Assembly: GCA_013823505.1 (NCBI GenBank)
Contig: PNMH01000102.1
Coordinates: 1-10,950 of the forward strand
Source: Polaromonas sp.
Lineage (GTDB): Bacteria > Pseudomonadota > Gammaproteobacteria > Burkholderiales > Burkholderiaceae
Length of the DNA stretch: 10,950 bases
Direction of reading: 5' to 3'
Part shown: positions 1 to 6,235 of the stretch, piece by piece
Position numbering within the stretch: the stretch's first letter is position 1
Layout: the number at the start of each line of letters is the position of its first letter
Position numbers and translations under genes: made by a program
The notes under the pieces: model-generated
Databases searched by the model: none
What the model was told of the DNA's origin: nothing
Seen by the model: only the letters and a program-made list of their open reading frames with translations

Positions 1-1141
1 CGCTGATCTGCCGGTTCTGGATCGACAGCAGGTCTTTGAGCGCCTCGCGCGCCAATGCGATCGAAATCTCTTTCTGGTTGAAGCGCGAATAGGCCAGGAT
101 CTTGCGCAGCGCACCTTCGAGCTCGCGCACGTTGGAGCGCACGTTCTTCGCCACGAAAAACGCCACCTCTTCGGGCATCACCGCGTTCTCCACCGCCGCC
201 TTGTTGATGAGGATGGCCACGCGCATTTCCAGCTCGGGTGGCTCGATCGCCACCGTCAGGCCCGAGCCGAAGCGCGAGACCAGCCGGTCGGAAATGTCCG
301 CCAGACCCTTGGGGTAGGTGTCGCTGGTCAGCACGATGTGGCTTTTCTTGGCCAGCAGGGCCTCGAAGGCGTTGAAGAATTCTTCTTGCGTTTTCTCTTT
401 GCCGGCGAAGAACTGCACATCGTCGATCAGCAGCAGGTCCAGCGAGTGGTAGCGCTCCTTGAATTCATCGAAGGTCTTGCGCTGGTAAGCCTTCACCACA
501 TCCGACACAAACTGCTCGGCGTGGATGTACAACACCTTGGCCTGTGGACGATCGGCCAGCAGGTGGTTGCCGATGGCGTGCACCAGGTGGGTCTTGCCCA
601 GGCCCACGCCGCCGTAAATGAACAGCGGGTTGTAAAGCTGGCCCAGGCTGCCGGCGATGTGCATCGCGGCGGCGCGCGCCATGCGGTTGGCCGAGCCCTC
701 GACCAGCGTGGAGAAGGCCAGCGCCGGGTTCAGCCGGGTCTTGGGACCGCTGGGCGCGGCCACTTCAGCGGGCGCCAGATCGGGCAATTCGGCGAGCACC
801 TGTTCTTGCGCCGTGCGGGGCGCAGGCGACGTCCGGCTGGGACCTTCACGCGGAGCAAGCACCAACTCCAGCGCCACGGGAGCGCCCTGGATGGCCTCCA
901 GCAAGGCGGTGATGCGGGCGGCGTACTGGGTGCGGATCCAGTCCAGTTTGAAGCGGTTCGCCACCGCCACGGTGACCTTGGTGGCATCGGGAGCCACGGT
1001 CGCGGAAAGGGGGCGGATCCAGGTGTTGAACTGCTGTTCAGGGATGTCCTGCGAGAGTCGATCCATGCAGGTCGACCACAGGGAGGGGGTGTCTGCGCCG
1101 TTGGACGGCAGGGACGCGCTGGGGGGAAGGCCCTCGATCAT
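1..1141 (-). CDS. dnaA: Chromosomal replication initiator protein DnaA (5' part, runs off the window)
   Basis: DnaA binds DnaA boxes at oriC as an ATP-bound oligomer, melts the origin and loads the DnaB helicase. The visible 380 codons cover domain I (residues about 20-100, with the [11 protein letters not shown] motif typical of the N-terminal DnaB/self-interaction domain), a variable proline/alanine-rich linker (about 105-145), and nearly all of the AAA+ domain III. Walker A is GGVGLGKT at residues 177-184. Walker B is LLLIDD, ending at D240-D241. A sensor/arginine-finger region reads [10 protein letters not shown]. The helix leading into domain IV ([11 protein letters not shown]) is present, but the DNA-binding domain itself lies beyond position 1. 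The start was chosen because domain I begins soon after it and the next in-frame ATG (residue 26) would cut into domain I. No strong Shine-Dalgarno is visible. The gene is divergent from rpmH across the probable origin. Identification is very secure. Confidence 0.97.
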   Translation of the reverse strand, partial: MIEGLPPSASLPSNGADTPSLWSTCMDRLSQDIPEQQFNTWIRPLSATVAPDATKVTVAVANRFKLDWIRTQYAARITALLEAIQGAPVALELVLAPREGPSRTSPAPRTAQEQVLAELPDLAPAEVAAPSGPKTRLNPALAFSTLVEGSANRMARAAAMHIAGSLGQLYNPLFIYGGVGLGKTHLVHAIGNHLLADRPQAKVLYIHAEQFVSDVVKAYQRKTFDEFKERYHSLDLLLIDDVQFFAGKEKTQEEFFNAFEALLAKKSHIVLTSDTYPKGLADISDRLVSRFGSGLTVAIEPPELEMRVAILINKAAVENAVMPEEVAFFVAKNVRSNVRELEGALRKILAYSRFNQKEISIALAREALKDLLSIQNRQIS

Positions 1142-1165
1142 GCTGGGATGCGGTGTTGTTGTGGT

Positions 1166-1174
1166 TGTGGACAA
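1166..1174 (-). promoter_or_regulatory. DnaA box (TTGTCCACA, one mismatch)
   Basis: The minus strand reads TTGTCCACA, differing from the consensus TTATCCACA at position 3; this variant is common in high-GC genomes. It falls in the predicted 5' leader of dnaA, 25 bp before its start codon, and faces opposite to the perfect box at 1216-1224. Confidence 0.65.
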
Positions 1175-1195
1175 ATGATGCGGGGCGCGCCCGGC

Positions 1196-1225
1196 ATTGT
1201 AGGGGTGCGAGAGACTTATCCACAA
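1196..1225 (-). promoter_or_regulatory. Predicted sigma-70 promoter of dnaA
   Basis: On the minus strand TACAAT (1201-1196; five of six matches to TATAAT) lies 18 bp from TTGTGG (1225-1220). The predicted transcript start is near 1189, giving a leader of about 48 nt. The -35 hexamer is embedded in the perfect DnaA box. The -10 is good and the -35 is weak (TTG only), so the call is moderate. Confidence 0.5.
1216..1224 (+). promoter_or_regulatory. Perfect DnaA box (TTATCCACA)
   Basis: Exact match to the consensus DnaA-binding 9-mer. It overlaps the predicted -35 region of the dnaA promoter on the other strand, so besides an origin role it could let DnaA repress its own gene. Confidence 0.85.
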
Positions 1226-1302
1226 GACGGTTTACATGCCCTTCCGGCGCCTTGACTGGTGTACTCTGCTGAAGTGAATCGTTGGCACGTGAGGCCAAGT
1301 GC

Positions 1303-1332
1303 TTGCCGCTGTAGGGATTTCTTTGCGATAAT
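1303..1332 (+). promoter_or_regulatory. Predicted promoter of the rpmH-rnpA-yidD-yidC cluster
   Basis: TTGCCG (1303-1308), an 18-bp spacer and GATAAT (1327-1332) sit 31 bp before the rpmH ATG, predicting a leader of about 24 nt. The -10 lies in the string GCGATAATCGCG, and CGATAAT recurs upstream of apt and kdsD. A second possible -35 (TTGACT, 1252-1257) lacks a convincing -10. Confidence 0.55.
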
Positions 1333-1363
1333 CGCGGGTTTCCCCGATTTGTAAGAGACCACC

Positions 1364-1498
1364 ATGAAACGCACCTACCAGCCCTCCAAGATCCGCCGCG
1401 CCCGCACCCACGGCTTTCTCGTTCGCATGAAGACCCGTGGCGGCCGTGCCGTGATCAACGCCCGCCGCGCCAAAGGCCGCAAGCGCCTGGCTGTCTGA
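1364..1498 (+). CDS. rpmH: 50S ribosomal protein L34
   Basis: A 44-residue, very basic protein that begins [18 protein letters not shown] and ends [10 protein letters not shown], the full-length hallmark sequence of bacterial L34, which binds 23S rRNA in the large subunit. It was too short for a long-ORF scan but is unmistakable. The ATG is preceded by an AAGAGA Shine-Dalgarno-like stretch (about 1353-1358). It is the first gene of the conserved rpmH-rnpA-yidD-yidC cluster and has its own upstream promoter. The rnpA start lies 67 bp after its stop (13 bp if the longer rnpA start is used). Ribosomal-protein and RNase P protein genes are commonly co-transcribed in this order. Confidence 0.98.
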   Translation: MKRTYQPSKIRRARTHGFLVRMKTRGGRAVINARRAKGRKRLAV

Positions 1499-1565
1499 GT
1501 CGGCATCTGTTGTGCCGGTGTCCCTGTGCCCGGCCCGATTGCCACCCGATGTGGGCGGATGTGCA

Positions 1566-1985
1566 GTGACCCAGCGACTGCGGTCCCGCCAGCAGTTCCA
1601 GGCCGTCATGGCGGGAGCCCCCGTGGCCAAAACGCCCCACTTCGCTTTGCACCGCGTTGCCTTGGACATGCCCGCCGAGGGCAAACCATTGTTCCCCGTG
1701 GCCGACGCCTGGCTGGGTGTGCTGCTGCCCAAACGCTGGGCGCGCCGCGCTGTCACGCGCAATGCCATCCGGCGCCAGATCTACGAGGTGGCGAGGCACC
1801 GGTCCGCCCCGCTGCCGCAGGCGGCCTGGGTGGTGCGTTTGCGCAGCGAATTCAGCCGCAAGCAGTTCGTGAGTGCCACGTCCGAAGCCCTCAAGCAAGC
1901 CGTTCGCGCGGAGCTGGAGCAGCTGCTGTCGCGGGCCCAGCTGCCGAAACCCGCCTTGCCCGCGGAGGCTCGTGATGTGGTCTGA
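1566..1985 (+). CDS. rnpA: Ribonuclease P protein component
   Basis: This is the protein subunit of RNase P, which with the M1 RNA removes 5' leaders from pre-tRNAs. From the GTG at 1566 it is 139 aa. The N-terminal RLRSRQQFQAVMAG matches the family start (R-L-x-x-x-x-x-F). HFALHR and LGVLLPKRWARRAVTRN follow, then the diagnostic RNR-type motif RNAIRR at residues 65-70. The C-terminal tail (about 120-139) is a variable extension. The 1566 start is preferred because GGGCGG lies 6-7 nt upstream and because RnpA proteins begin about 10-15 residues before the QF pair. In-frame GTGs at 1512 and 1518 would add 16-18 residues without family resemblance. The gene overlaps yidD by 11 bp, which suggests translational coupling. 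Confidence 0.93.
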   Translation: MTQRLRSRQQFQAVMAGAPVAKTPHFALHRVALDMPAEGKPLFPVADAWLGVLLPKRWARRAVTRNAIRRQIYEVARHRSAPLPQAAWVVRLRSEFSRKQFVSATSEALKQAVRAELEQLLSRAQLPKPALPAEARDVV

Positions 1986-2262
1986 CTGGCCGCGCTTGGC
2001 GTTGGTGGGTCTCGTCAAGGGCTACCGGCTGCTGCTGAGTCCTTCGCTGGGCAGCGGCTGCCGCTTCGAGCCCACCTGCTCGGTGTACGCCATTGGCGCG
2101 CTGGAACAACACGGCGCTGCGGCGGGCACTTACCTCACGGTTGCGCGTCTGATGCGCTGCCACCCCTGGTGCGATGGTGGTTTTGATCCGGTGCCCGAGT
2201 CCCGGCCCGCCCTCTTTTCCCGTTTGCTTTCACCCTCCTCAGCAAAGAAGAACGCGTCATGA
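1975..2262 (+). CDS. yidD: Membrane protein insertion efficiency factor YidD
   Basis: A 95-aa small membrane-associated protein that assists YidC-dependent insertion of inner-membrane proteins. An N-terminal amphipathic segment (residues 8-22, ALVGLVKGYRLLLSP) is followed by the family signature with conserved cysteines, CRFEPTCSVYAI (residues 29-40). The other signature block is RLMRCHPWCDGGFDPVP (58-74). The ATG at 1975 is supported by a good GGAGG at 1964-1968, 6 nt upstream. The start lies inside the end of rnpA, and the stop overlaps the yidC ATG in an ATGA arrangement. Length and motifs match the family (70-100 aa). The last 20 residues are unconserved. Confidence 0.95.
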   Translation: MWSDWPRLALVGLVKGYRLLLSPSLGSGCRFEPTCSVYAIGALEQHGAAAGTYLTVARLMRCHPWCDGGFDPVPESRPALFSRLLSPSSAKKNAS

Positions 2263-3962
2263 ATGACATCCGTCGGTCCATCCTGTGGGTGGTGTTTGGT
2301 TTGTCCATGGTCCTGATCTGGGACAAATGGCAGATCCACAACGGGCACAAGCCCACTTTCTTCCCCGGCTCGACCGTCAGCGCACCGGCCGCCACGCCGG
2401 CGCCTGCCGCCGACGCCAGCTTGCCCGCTGCGGTGGCCGTGCCGTCGGCTGGCGCCGTCAGCGCGCCGGGCGAAGCGCCTGCTGGTGCTCCCAGTCCCGT
2501 GGCTGCGCGCCACGAGGTGACGACCGATGTGTTCAAGCTGGTGTTCAACACCGAGGGCGGATCGTTGATCGGCGCCGAGTTGCTCAAACACGCTGAAGCG
2601 ACCCGGCAAAGCAAGGACCAGAGCGTTCTGCCGTTCACGTTGCTGACCCAGACGGCGGACCGCATCTACGTGGCGCAGACGGGCCTGATCGGTGGCGCAT
2701 TTCCCACCCACAAGACCCCGATGACGCTGGTGACCCCCGAGACGAAGTTGGCCGATGGTCAGAACGAGTTGCAGGTGCGCTTTGAATCGGCGGAAGTGGG
2801 CGGCGTGAAGCTGGTCAAGACCTACACGCTCACCCGCGGCCGCTACGAGATCGCGGTCAAGCACGAGGTGCAGAACCTCGGCACCCAAGCGGTGAGCCCC
2901 CAGCTCTACCTGCAGCTGGTGCGCGACGGCAGCAAGCTCAGCAGCGAGACGCCCTTCTATTCCACCTTCACAGGCCCTGCGGTCTTCACCAACGAGAAGA
3001 AGTACCAGAAGGTCGAGTTCGCCGACATCGAGAAGAACAAGGCTGAGTTCATCAAGACCACCAGCGATGGATATGTGGCCATGGTGCAGCATTACTTTGC
3101 ATCGGCCTGGCTGCTCGACGCCGGCGTTGCGCGCGACAACTTCGTTCGCAAGGTGGACAACAACCTCTTTGCGGCGGGCAGCATCACCAACCTGCCAGCG
3201 ATCGCCCCCGGTCAGACCCAGAGCGTGCAGGCGCGCCTGTTTGTCGGTCCGCAGGAAGAGAAGGTTCTGGAAACCATCGCCCCGGGGCTTGAGCTCGTCA
3301 AGGATTACGGCTGGCTCACCATCCTCGCCAAGCCGCTGTACTGGTTGCTGGAGAAGATCCACGGCTTCGTGGCCAACTGGGGTTGGTCCATCGTGCTGCT
3401 GGTGGTGCTGATCAAGGCCGCGTTCTACTGGCTCAACGCCAGCGCCTACCGCAGCATGGCCAAGATGAAGAAGATCAACCCCCGCATCATGGAAATGCGC
3501 GAGCGCCTCAAGGGCAACCCGCAGGGCATGCAGCAGGAAATGATGAAGATGTACCGGGAAGAAAAGGTCAACCCGCTGGGCGGCTGCTTCCCCATCCTGA
3601 TCCAGATCCCTGTGTTCATCGCGCTCTACTGGGTTTTGCTGTCCAGCGTGGAAATGCGCAACGCGCCATGGATGGCCTGGATCACCGATCTGTCGTCGCC
3701 CGATCCCTACTTCATCCTTCCGCTGGTGATGGCCGTGACGACCATGATCCAGACCGCGCTCAACCCGCTGCCGCCGGACCCCCTGCAGGCCAAGCTGATG
3801 TGGCTGATGCCGCTGATGTTCTCGGTCATGTTCTTCTTCTTCCCGTCCGGCCTGGTGCTGTACTGGATCACGAACAACGTGCTCACCATCGCGCAGCAGT
3901 CTGTCATCAACAAAAGCATGGGCGTGCCGTTGAAATTCAACATGCCCAACTTCAAGGCGTGA
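2259..3962 (+). CDS. yidC: Membrane protein insertase YidC
   Basis: Inner-membrane insertase (Oxa1/Alb3/YidC family) that places proteins into the membrane alone or with SecYEG. It is 567 aa, the normal Gram-negative length. It has an N-terminal membrane anchor (residues about 7-22), an alanine/proline-rich linker (38-82), and a large periplasmic P1 beta-sandwich (about 85-340). The conserved insertase core follows: TM2 (373-391), a cytoplasmic hairpin rich in K/R/M (395-435), TM3 (443-463), and two or three further segments up to 548. Core signatures GGCFPILIQIPVFIALYWVL (441-460) and FFFFPSGLVLYWITNN (525-540) are intact. Lysine 386 sits where E. coli has the groove arginine (R366). A lysine there is familiar in other proteobacteria, so charge is kept. 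An AAAGAAGAA stretch (2244-2252) may serve as the ribosome binding site. Translation is probably coupled to yidD. Confidence 0.98.
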   Translation: MNDIRRSILWVVFGLSMVLIWDKWQIHNGHKPTFFPGSTVSAPAATPAPAADASLPAAVAVPSAGAVSAPGEAPAGAPSPVAARHEVTTDVFKLVFNTEGGSLIGAELLKHAEATRQSKDQSVLPFTLLTQTADRIYVAQTGLIGGAFPTHKTPMTLVTPETKLADGQNELQVRFESAEVGGVKLVKTYTLTRGRYEIAVKHEVQNLGTQAVSPQLYLQLVRDGSKLSSETPFYSTFTGPAVFTNEKKYQKVEFADIEKNKAEFIKTTSDGYVAMVQHYFASAWLLDAGVARDNFVRKVDNNLFAAGSITNLPAIAPGQTQSVQARLFVGPQEEKVLETIAPGLELVKDYGWLTILAKPLYWLLEKIHGFVANWGWSIVLLVVLIKAAFYWLNASAYRSMAKMKKINPRIMEMRERLKGNPQGMQQEMMKMYREEKVNPLGGCFPILIQIPVFIALYWVLLSSVEMRNAPWMAWITDLSSPDPYFILPLVMAVTTMIQTALNPLPPDPLQAKLMWLMPLMFSVMFFFFPSGLVLYWITNNVLTIAQQSVINKSMGVPLKFNMPNFKA

Positions 3963-3989
3963 CCTCCAAGGCTCGGGTGGGCCCCCTGC

Positions 3990-4051
3990 GCCGCTGACGC
4001 GGCTTTCCCCCTGAAAGGGGGGCGGCGTCTTGGGCCGGCTGAGCCGGACCC
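3990..4051. repeat. Cluster of three GC-rich hairpins in the yidC-mnmE spacer, possible dispersed intergenic repeat
   Basis: Three short hairpins follow each other: GCCGC/GCGGC (3990-3994 with 3999-4003), CCCCCT/AGGGGG (4007-4012 with 4016-4021, loop GAA), and CCGGC/GCCGG (4035-4039 with 4043-4047). The third can be extended by GGG/CCC around a bulged A. No T-tract follows, so a simple intrinsic terminator is unlikely. From general familiarity, Comamonadaceae spacers often carry GC-rich multi-hairpin repeats of this style. No second copy occurs in this window, so the repeat status is inference; the hairpins are seen directly. Confidence 0.45.
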
Positions 4052-4087
4052 TTGACGCCTCTGGGTTGGGTCACTTTGTTCCTTGCC

Positions 4088-4106
4088 GGGCCTGCTTTGC
4101 AGGCCC
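4088..4106 (+). terminator. Perfect 8-bp hairpin before mnmE, weak terminator or attenuator
   Basis: GGGCCTGC (4088-4095) pairs perfectly with GCAGGCCC (4099-4106) around a TTT loop, followed by the moderately T-rich TCGTTGTTTCT. It could end transcription from yidC or act as an attenuator 38 bp before the mnmE start. The tail is interrupted by G and C, so efficiency is doubtful. Confidence 0.4.
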
Positions 4107-4144
4107 TCGTTGTTTCTGGGCCTGGCCCTATATGCTCGCCCTCT

Positions 4145-5539
4145 ATGCTCGCTGCCTCGCGTGATCCCATCGTTGCCATTGCCACCGCGCCCGGTCGGGG
4201 TGGGGTGGGCATTGTCCGGGTGTCGGGGAGGGGGCTGGCGCCGTTCGCGCAGGCCTTGCTGGGGCGGGCGTTGAAGCCGCGCGAGGCAACCTACCTGCCA
4301 TTTGCAGATACGGCAGGCCAGCCCATCGACCATGGACTGGCTTTGTGGTTCGCGGGCCCGCACTCCTACACCGGGGAGGACGTGCTGGAGTTGCAGGGCC
4401 ACGGCGGTCCTGTGGTGCTGCAGCTGTTGGTGGCCCGCTGCCTTGAAGTGGCGCGGGACGTCTTGCCCGCCTTGCGCGTGGCGCGCGCGGGCGAATTCAC
4501 CGAGCGGGCGTTCCTCAACGACAAGCTCGACCTGGCGCAGGCCGAGGCCGTGGCCGATCTGATCGACGCGAGCACGGAGGCCGCGGCGCGCAGCGCGTCG
4601 CGCTCGCTCGCGGGCGTGTTCTCCGGCCGCGTCCACGACCTGCGCGACGCCTTGGTCAACCTGCGCATGCTCGTCGAGGCCACCCTGGATTTTCCGGAAG
4701 AAGACATCGATTTTCTGCAGAAGGCCGACGCCACCGGGCAGCTGCGGCGCTTGCGCGAGGCGCTGGCGGCTGTGTTGGCGCAGGCGCGCCAGGGCGCGCT
4801 GTTGCGCGATGGTCTGCAGGTGGTGATTGCCGGTCAACCCAACGCGGGCAAGAGCTCCTTGCTCAACGCGCTGGCCGGTGCCGAGTTGGCCATCGTCACG
4901 CCGGTGGCGGGCACCACGCGCGATGTGGTTCAACAAACCATCCAGATCGAAGGCGTGCCACTGCATGTGATCGACACCGCGGGTCTGCGCGACAGCCCCG
5001 ATGTGGACGAGGTCGAGAAGATCGGGATCGAGCGCGCCTGGGGACAAATCCGGCGTGCGGATGTGGTGCTCTTCCTGCACGACATGACCCGCACCAGCAC
5101 GGCCGCCTACCAGAGCGCCGACGCCGCCATTGCGGCAAGTCTGGCGCAGGCGGTTCCGGCCGGGGTGCCGGTGCTGCATGTGTGGAACAAGCTCGACCAG
5201 AGTCCAGCGTCGCAGCTCGACCTGCAAGACGGTGTGGCGATCTCGGCCAAGCGGGGCGAGGGCCTGGAGTCCTTGCGCCAGCGCTTGCTGGCGCTGGCGG
5301 GCTGGCAGCAACCGGGCGACGGCCTGTTCATGGCGCGCGCCCGCCACCTGCAAGCGCTGGCACAGGTGGACGGCCATCTGGTGCAGGCCGACGCTTTGCT
5401 CGCTGCGCGCGCCGAGCACCTGGACCTGTTGGCGGAAGAGCTGCGGCTGGCGCAACGGGCCCTGGGCGAGATCACCGGCGAATTCACTGCCGACGATTTG
5501 CTCGGTGAGATCTTTTCGCGTTTCTGCATCGGAAAGTAG
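4145..5539 (+). CDS. mnmE: tRNA uridine-5-carboxymethylaminomethyl(34) synthesis GTPase MnmE
   Basis: MnmE (TrmE), with MnmG, installs the cmnm5 group on the wobble uridine of certain tRNAs using tetrahydrofolate and GTP. It is 464 aa, the usual length. The N-terminal folate-binding domain starts with [20 protein letters not shown] and carries the [13 protein letters not shown] block. A helical domain follows and contains the inserted Ras-like G domain: G1 GQPNAGKS (230-237), G2 GTTRD (256-260), G3 DTAGL (277-281), G4 NKLD (348-351). The C-terminus FCIGK (460-464) carries the conserved C461. The ATG at 4145 fits the family start; the open frame extends to 4052, but those 31 residues match nothing and span the hairpin spacer. 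No clear Shine-Dalgarno is seen. It follows yidC in the same orientation, the widespread order, but 182 bp away, so it may be transcribed separately. Confidence 0.97.
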   Translation: MLAASRDPIVAIATAPGRGGVGIVRVSGRGLAPFAQALLGRALKPREATYLPFADTAGQPIDHGLALWFAGPHSYTGEDVLELQGHGGPVVLQLLVARCLEVARDVLPALRVARAGEFTERAFLNDKLDLAQAEAVADLIDASTEAAARSASRSLAGVFSGRVHDLRDALVNLRMLVEATLDFPEEDIDFLQKADATGQLRRLREALAAVLAQARQGALLRDGLQVVIAGQPNAGKSSLLNALAGAELAIVTPVAGTTRDVVQQTIQIEGVPLHVIDTAGLRDSPDVDEVEKIGIERAWGQIRRADVVLFLHDMTRTSTAAYQSADAAIAASLAQAVPAGVPVLHVWNKLDQSPASQLDLQDGVAISAKRGEGLESLRQRLLALAGWQQPGDGLFMARARHLQALAQVDGHLVQADALLAARAEHLDLLAEELRLAQRALGEITGEFTADDLLGEIFSRFCIGK

Positions 5540-5587
5540 ACCGGCGCCGCCGCCCGGAACGCTGCGAATGCCGCTCGGCGGTGGAGA

Positions 5588-5607
5588 TGTAAACGCAGGT
5601 AATTACA
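5588..5607. promoter_or_regulatory. Inverted repeat TGTAA-N10-TTACA upstream of the cNMP-domain gene
   Basis: TGTAA (5588-5592) and TTACA (5603-5607) form an exact inverted repeat with a 10-bp spacer; the string GTAATTAC at 5599-5606 is itself a palindrome. It lies 38 bp before the start codon and just upstream of a weak candidate promoter, and looks like a dimeric regulator operator. It is AT-rich in an otherwise GC-rich spacer. The cognate regulator is unknown. Confidence 0.35.
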
Positions 5608-5609
5608 GC

Positions 5610-5639
5610 TTGCGCAGGGGTGTGGGGCGCGGGTATCTT
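5610..5639 (+). promoter_or_regulatory. Weak candidate promoter of the cNMP-domain gene
   Basis: TTGCGC (5610-5615), an 18-bp spacer and TATCTT (5634-5639) precede the ATG at 5646 by six bases. If used, the transcript would start at or next to the start codon, giving a leaderless or near-leaderless message. This agrees with the lack of a Shine-Dalgarno just before 5646. Both hexamers are imperfect. Confidence 0.3.
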
Positions 5640-5641
5640 GA

Positions 5642-5657
5642 CGTGATGCATGTCACA
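5642..5657. promoter_or_regulatory. CRP-like palindrome overlapping the start codon of the cNMP-domain gene
   Basis: The string CGTGATGCATGTCACA fits the CRP/FNR-family consensus TGTGA-N6-TCACA at nine of ten defined positions, with the GTGA-N6-TCAC core exact. The ATG at 5646 lies inside it. A protein bound here would block initiation, suggesting repression. The match is seen; that a Crp-type protein binds it is inference. Confidence 0.4.
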
Positions 5658-6137
5658 CCACCGACATCTCTGCGCTTCGACATCAAGGGCCTGGCCGAGT
5701 CCATGCGGCACAGCAGCGCCCTGGACGCGGTGCCCCTGAACCTCACCGACATTCAGTGGCCGATGCTGGCCAACTACCTGCAACCGGTGGTTTTGCAGCA
5801 AGGGCAGGTGCTGATCGAACAAGGGGTGAAGGACCGAACTGTTTACTTTGTCGAAAGCGGCACGCTCACCGTGCACTACGAAGACGACAAGGAGCGAGTG
5901 CGGATCGCGGTGGTGGGCTCTGGCTCGCTGCTCGGTGAGGGCGCGTTTTTCAGCCACCTTCCCCGCAGCGCCACGGTGCACGCTGGCAGCGACTGCCGGC
6001 TCTGGTGCATGACCCCGCTGCGTTTTCGCGAGCTCTCCACCCGGCACCCGGAGGTGGCGCTGGAGGTCACGGTGGCCATGTCGGCTGTGCTGGCTCGCCG
6101 CATGTACAACAAGCCCAAGCGGGTGGCGGTCACCTGA
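5646..6137 (+). CDS. Stand-alone cyclic-nucleotide-binding domain protein (Crp/Fnr sensor fold, no HTH)
   Basis: A 163-aa soluble protein made almost entirely of one cNMP-binding beta-roll. The roll starts around residue 44, with QPVVLQQGQVLIEQG (46-60) and VYFVESGTLTVHYED (66-80). The phosphate-binding cassette LLGEGAFFSHLPRSATVHA (95-113) keeps E98, R107, S108 and A109, matching the GE...RSA residues that hold the cyclic phosphate in CAP, although the usual hydrophobic residue after GE is a glycine. A C-terminal helix (about 125-153) resembles the CAP dimerisation helix. The protein then stops at a basic tail; there is no helix-turn-helix. It is therefore probably a ligand-sensing or protein-interaction module rather than a transcription factor. 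The chosen ATG is the first plausible start after mnmE; GTG at 5643 is an alternative. Ligand and partner are unknown. Confidence 0.85.
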   Translation: MHVTPPTSLRFDIKGLAESMRHSSALDAVPLNLTDIQWPMLANYLQPVVLQQGQVLIEQGVKDRTVYFVESGTLTVHYEDDKERVRIAVVGSGSLLGEGAFFSHLPRSATVHAGSDCRLWCMTPLRFRELSTRHPEVALEVTVAMSAVLARRMYNKPKRVAVT

Positions 6138-6235
6138 TGCCTGGTTCCGCAGTGAGCGGCCATTTGCCCGAGCAGCACCGGATTCATGCCTCACTTCCCA
6201 AACCTTCAGTGCCTGGCTTTCTGCATACTTTGACC

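Larger units (their letters stand above)
1142..1363. other. oriC: Probable oriC / dnaA-rpmH divergent control region
   Basis: This 222-bp gap between divergent dnaA and rpmH contains one perfect DnaA box (1216-1224) and one near-perfect box (1166-1174) in opposite orientation, plus the promoters of both genes. In many Burkholderiales the origin lies beside dnaA and rpmH, so this is the natural oriC candidate. Only two good boxes and no obvious AT-rich unwinding element are visible. The functional origin may therefore extend elsewhere, for example to the dnaA-dnaN side outside this window. The box sequences are seen directly; the origin role is inferred. Confidence 0.6.

Noticed and set aside
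338..1255. 305-codon plus-strand open frame opposite dnaA
   Set aside because: Antisense to DnaA domains I-III; composition explained by the high-GC third codon positions of dnaA.
1252..1280. Promoter with -35 TTGACT upstream of rpmH
   Set aside because: The -35 is good but the hexamers at 17-18 bp (TGAATC, GAATCG) are poor -10s; the TTGCCG/GATAAT pair downstream is better.
2130..3362. 410-codon minus-strand open frame over yidC
   Set aside because: Shadow of yidC; the composition is L/R/G/H-rich and it matches no family.
4052..4144. N-terminal extension of mnmE by 31 codons
   Set aside because: The extension crosses the hairpin spacer, has no family resemblance, and MnmE proteins begin just before [15 protein letters not shown].
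3707..5455. 582-codon open frame on the minus strand across the yidC end and mnmE
   Set aside because: It lies antisense to two clearly conserved genes, has an R/Q/H/G-rich composition typical of GC-rich shadow frames and no recognisable domain.
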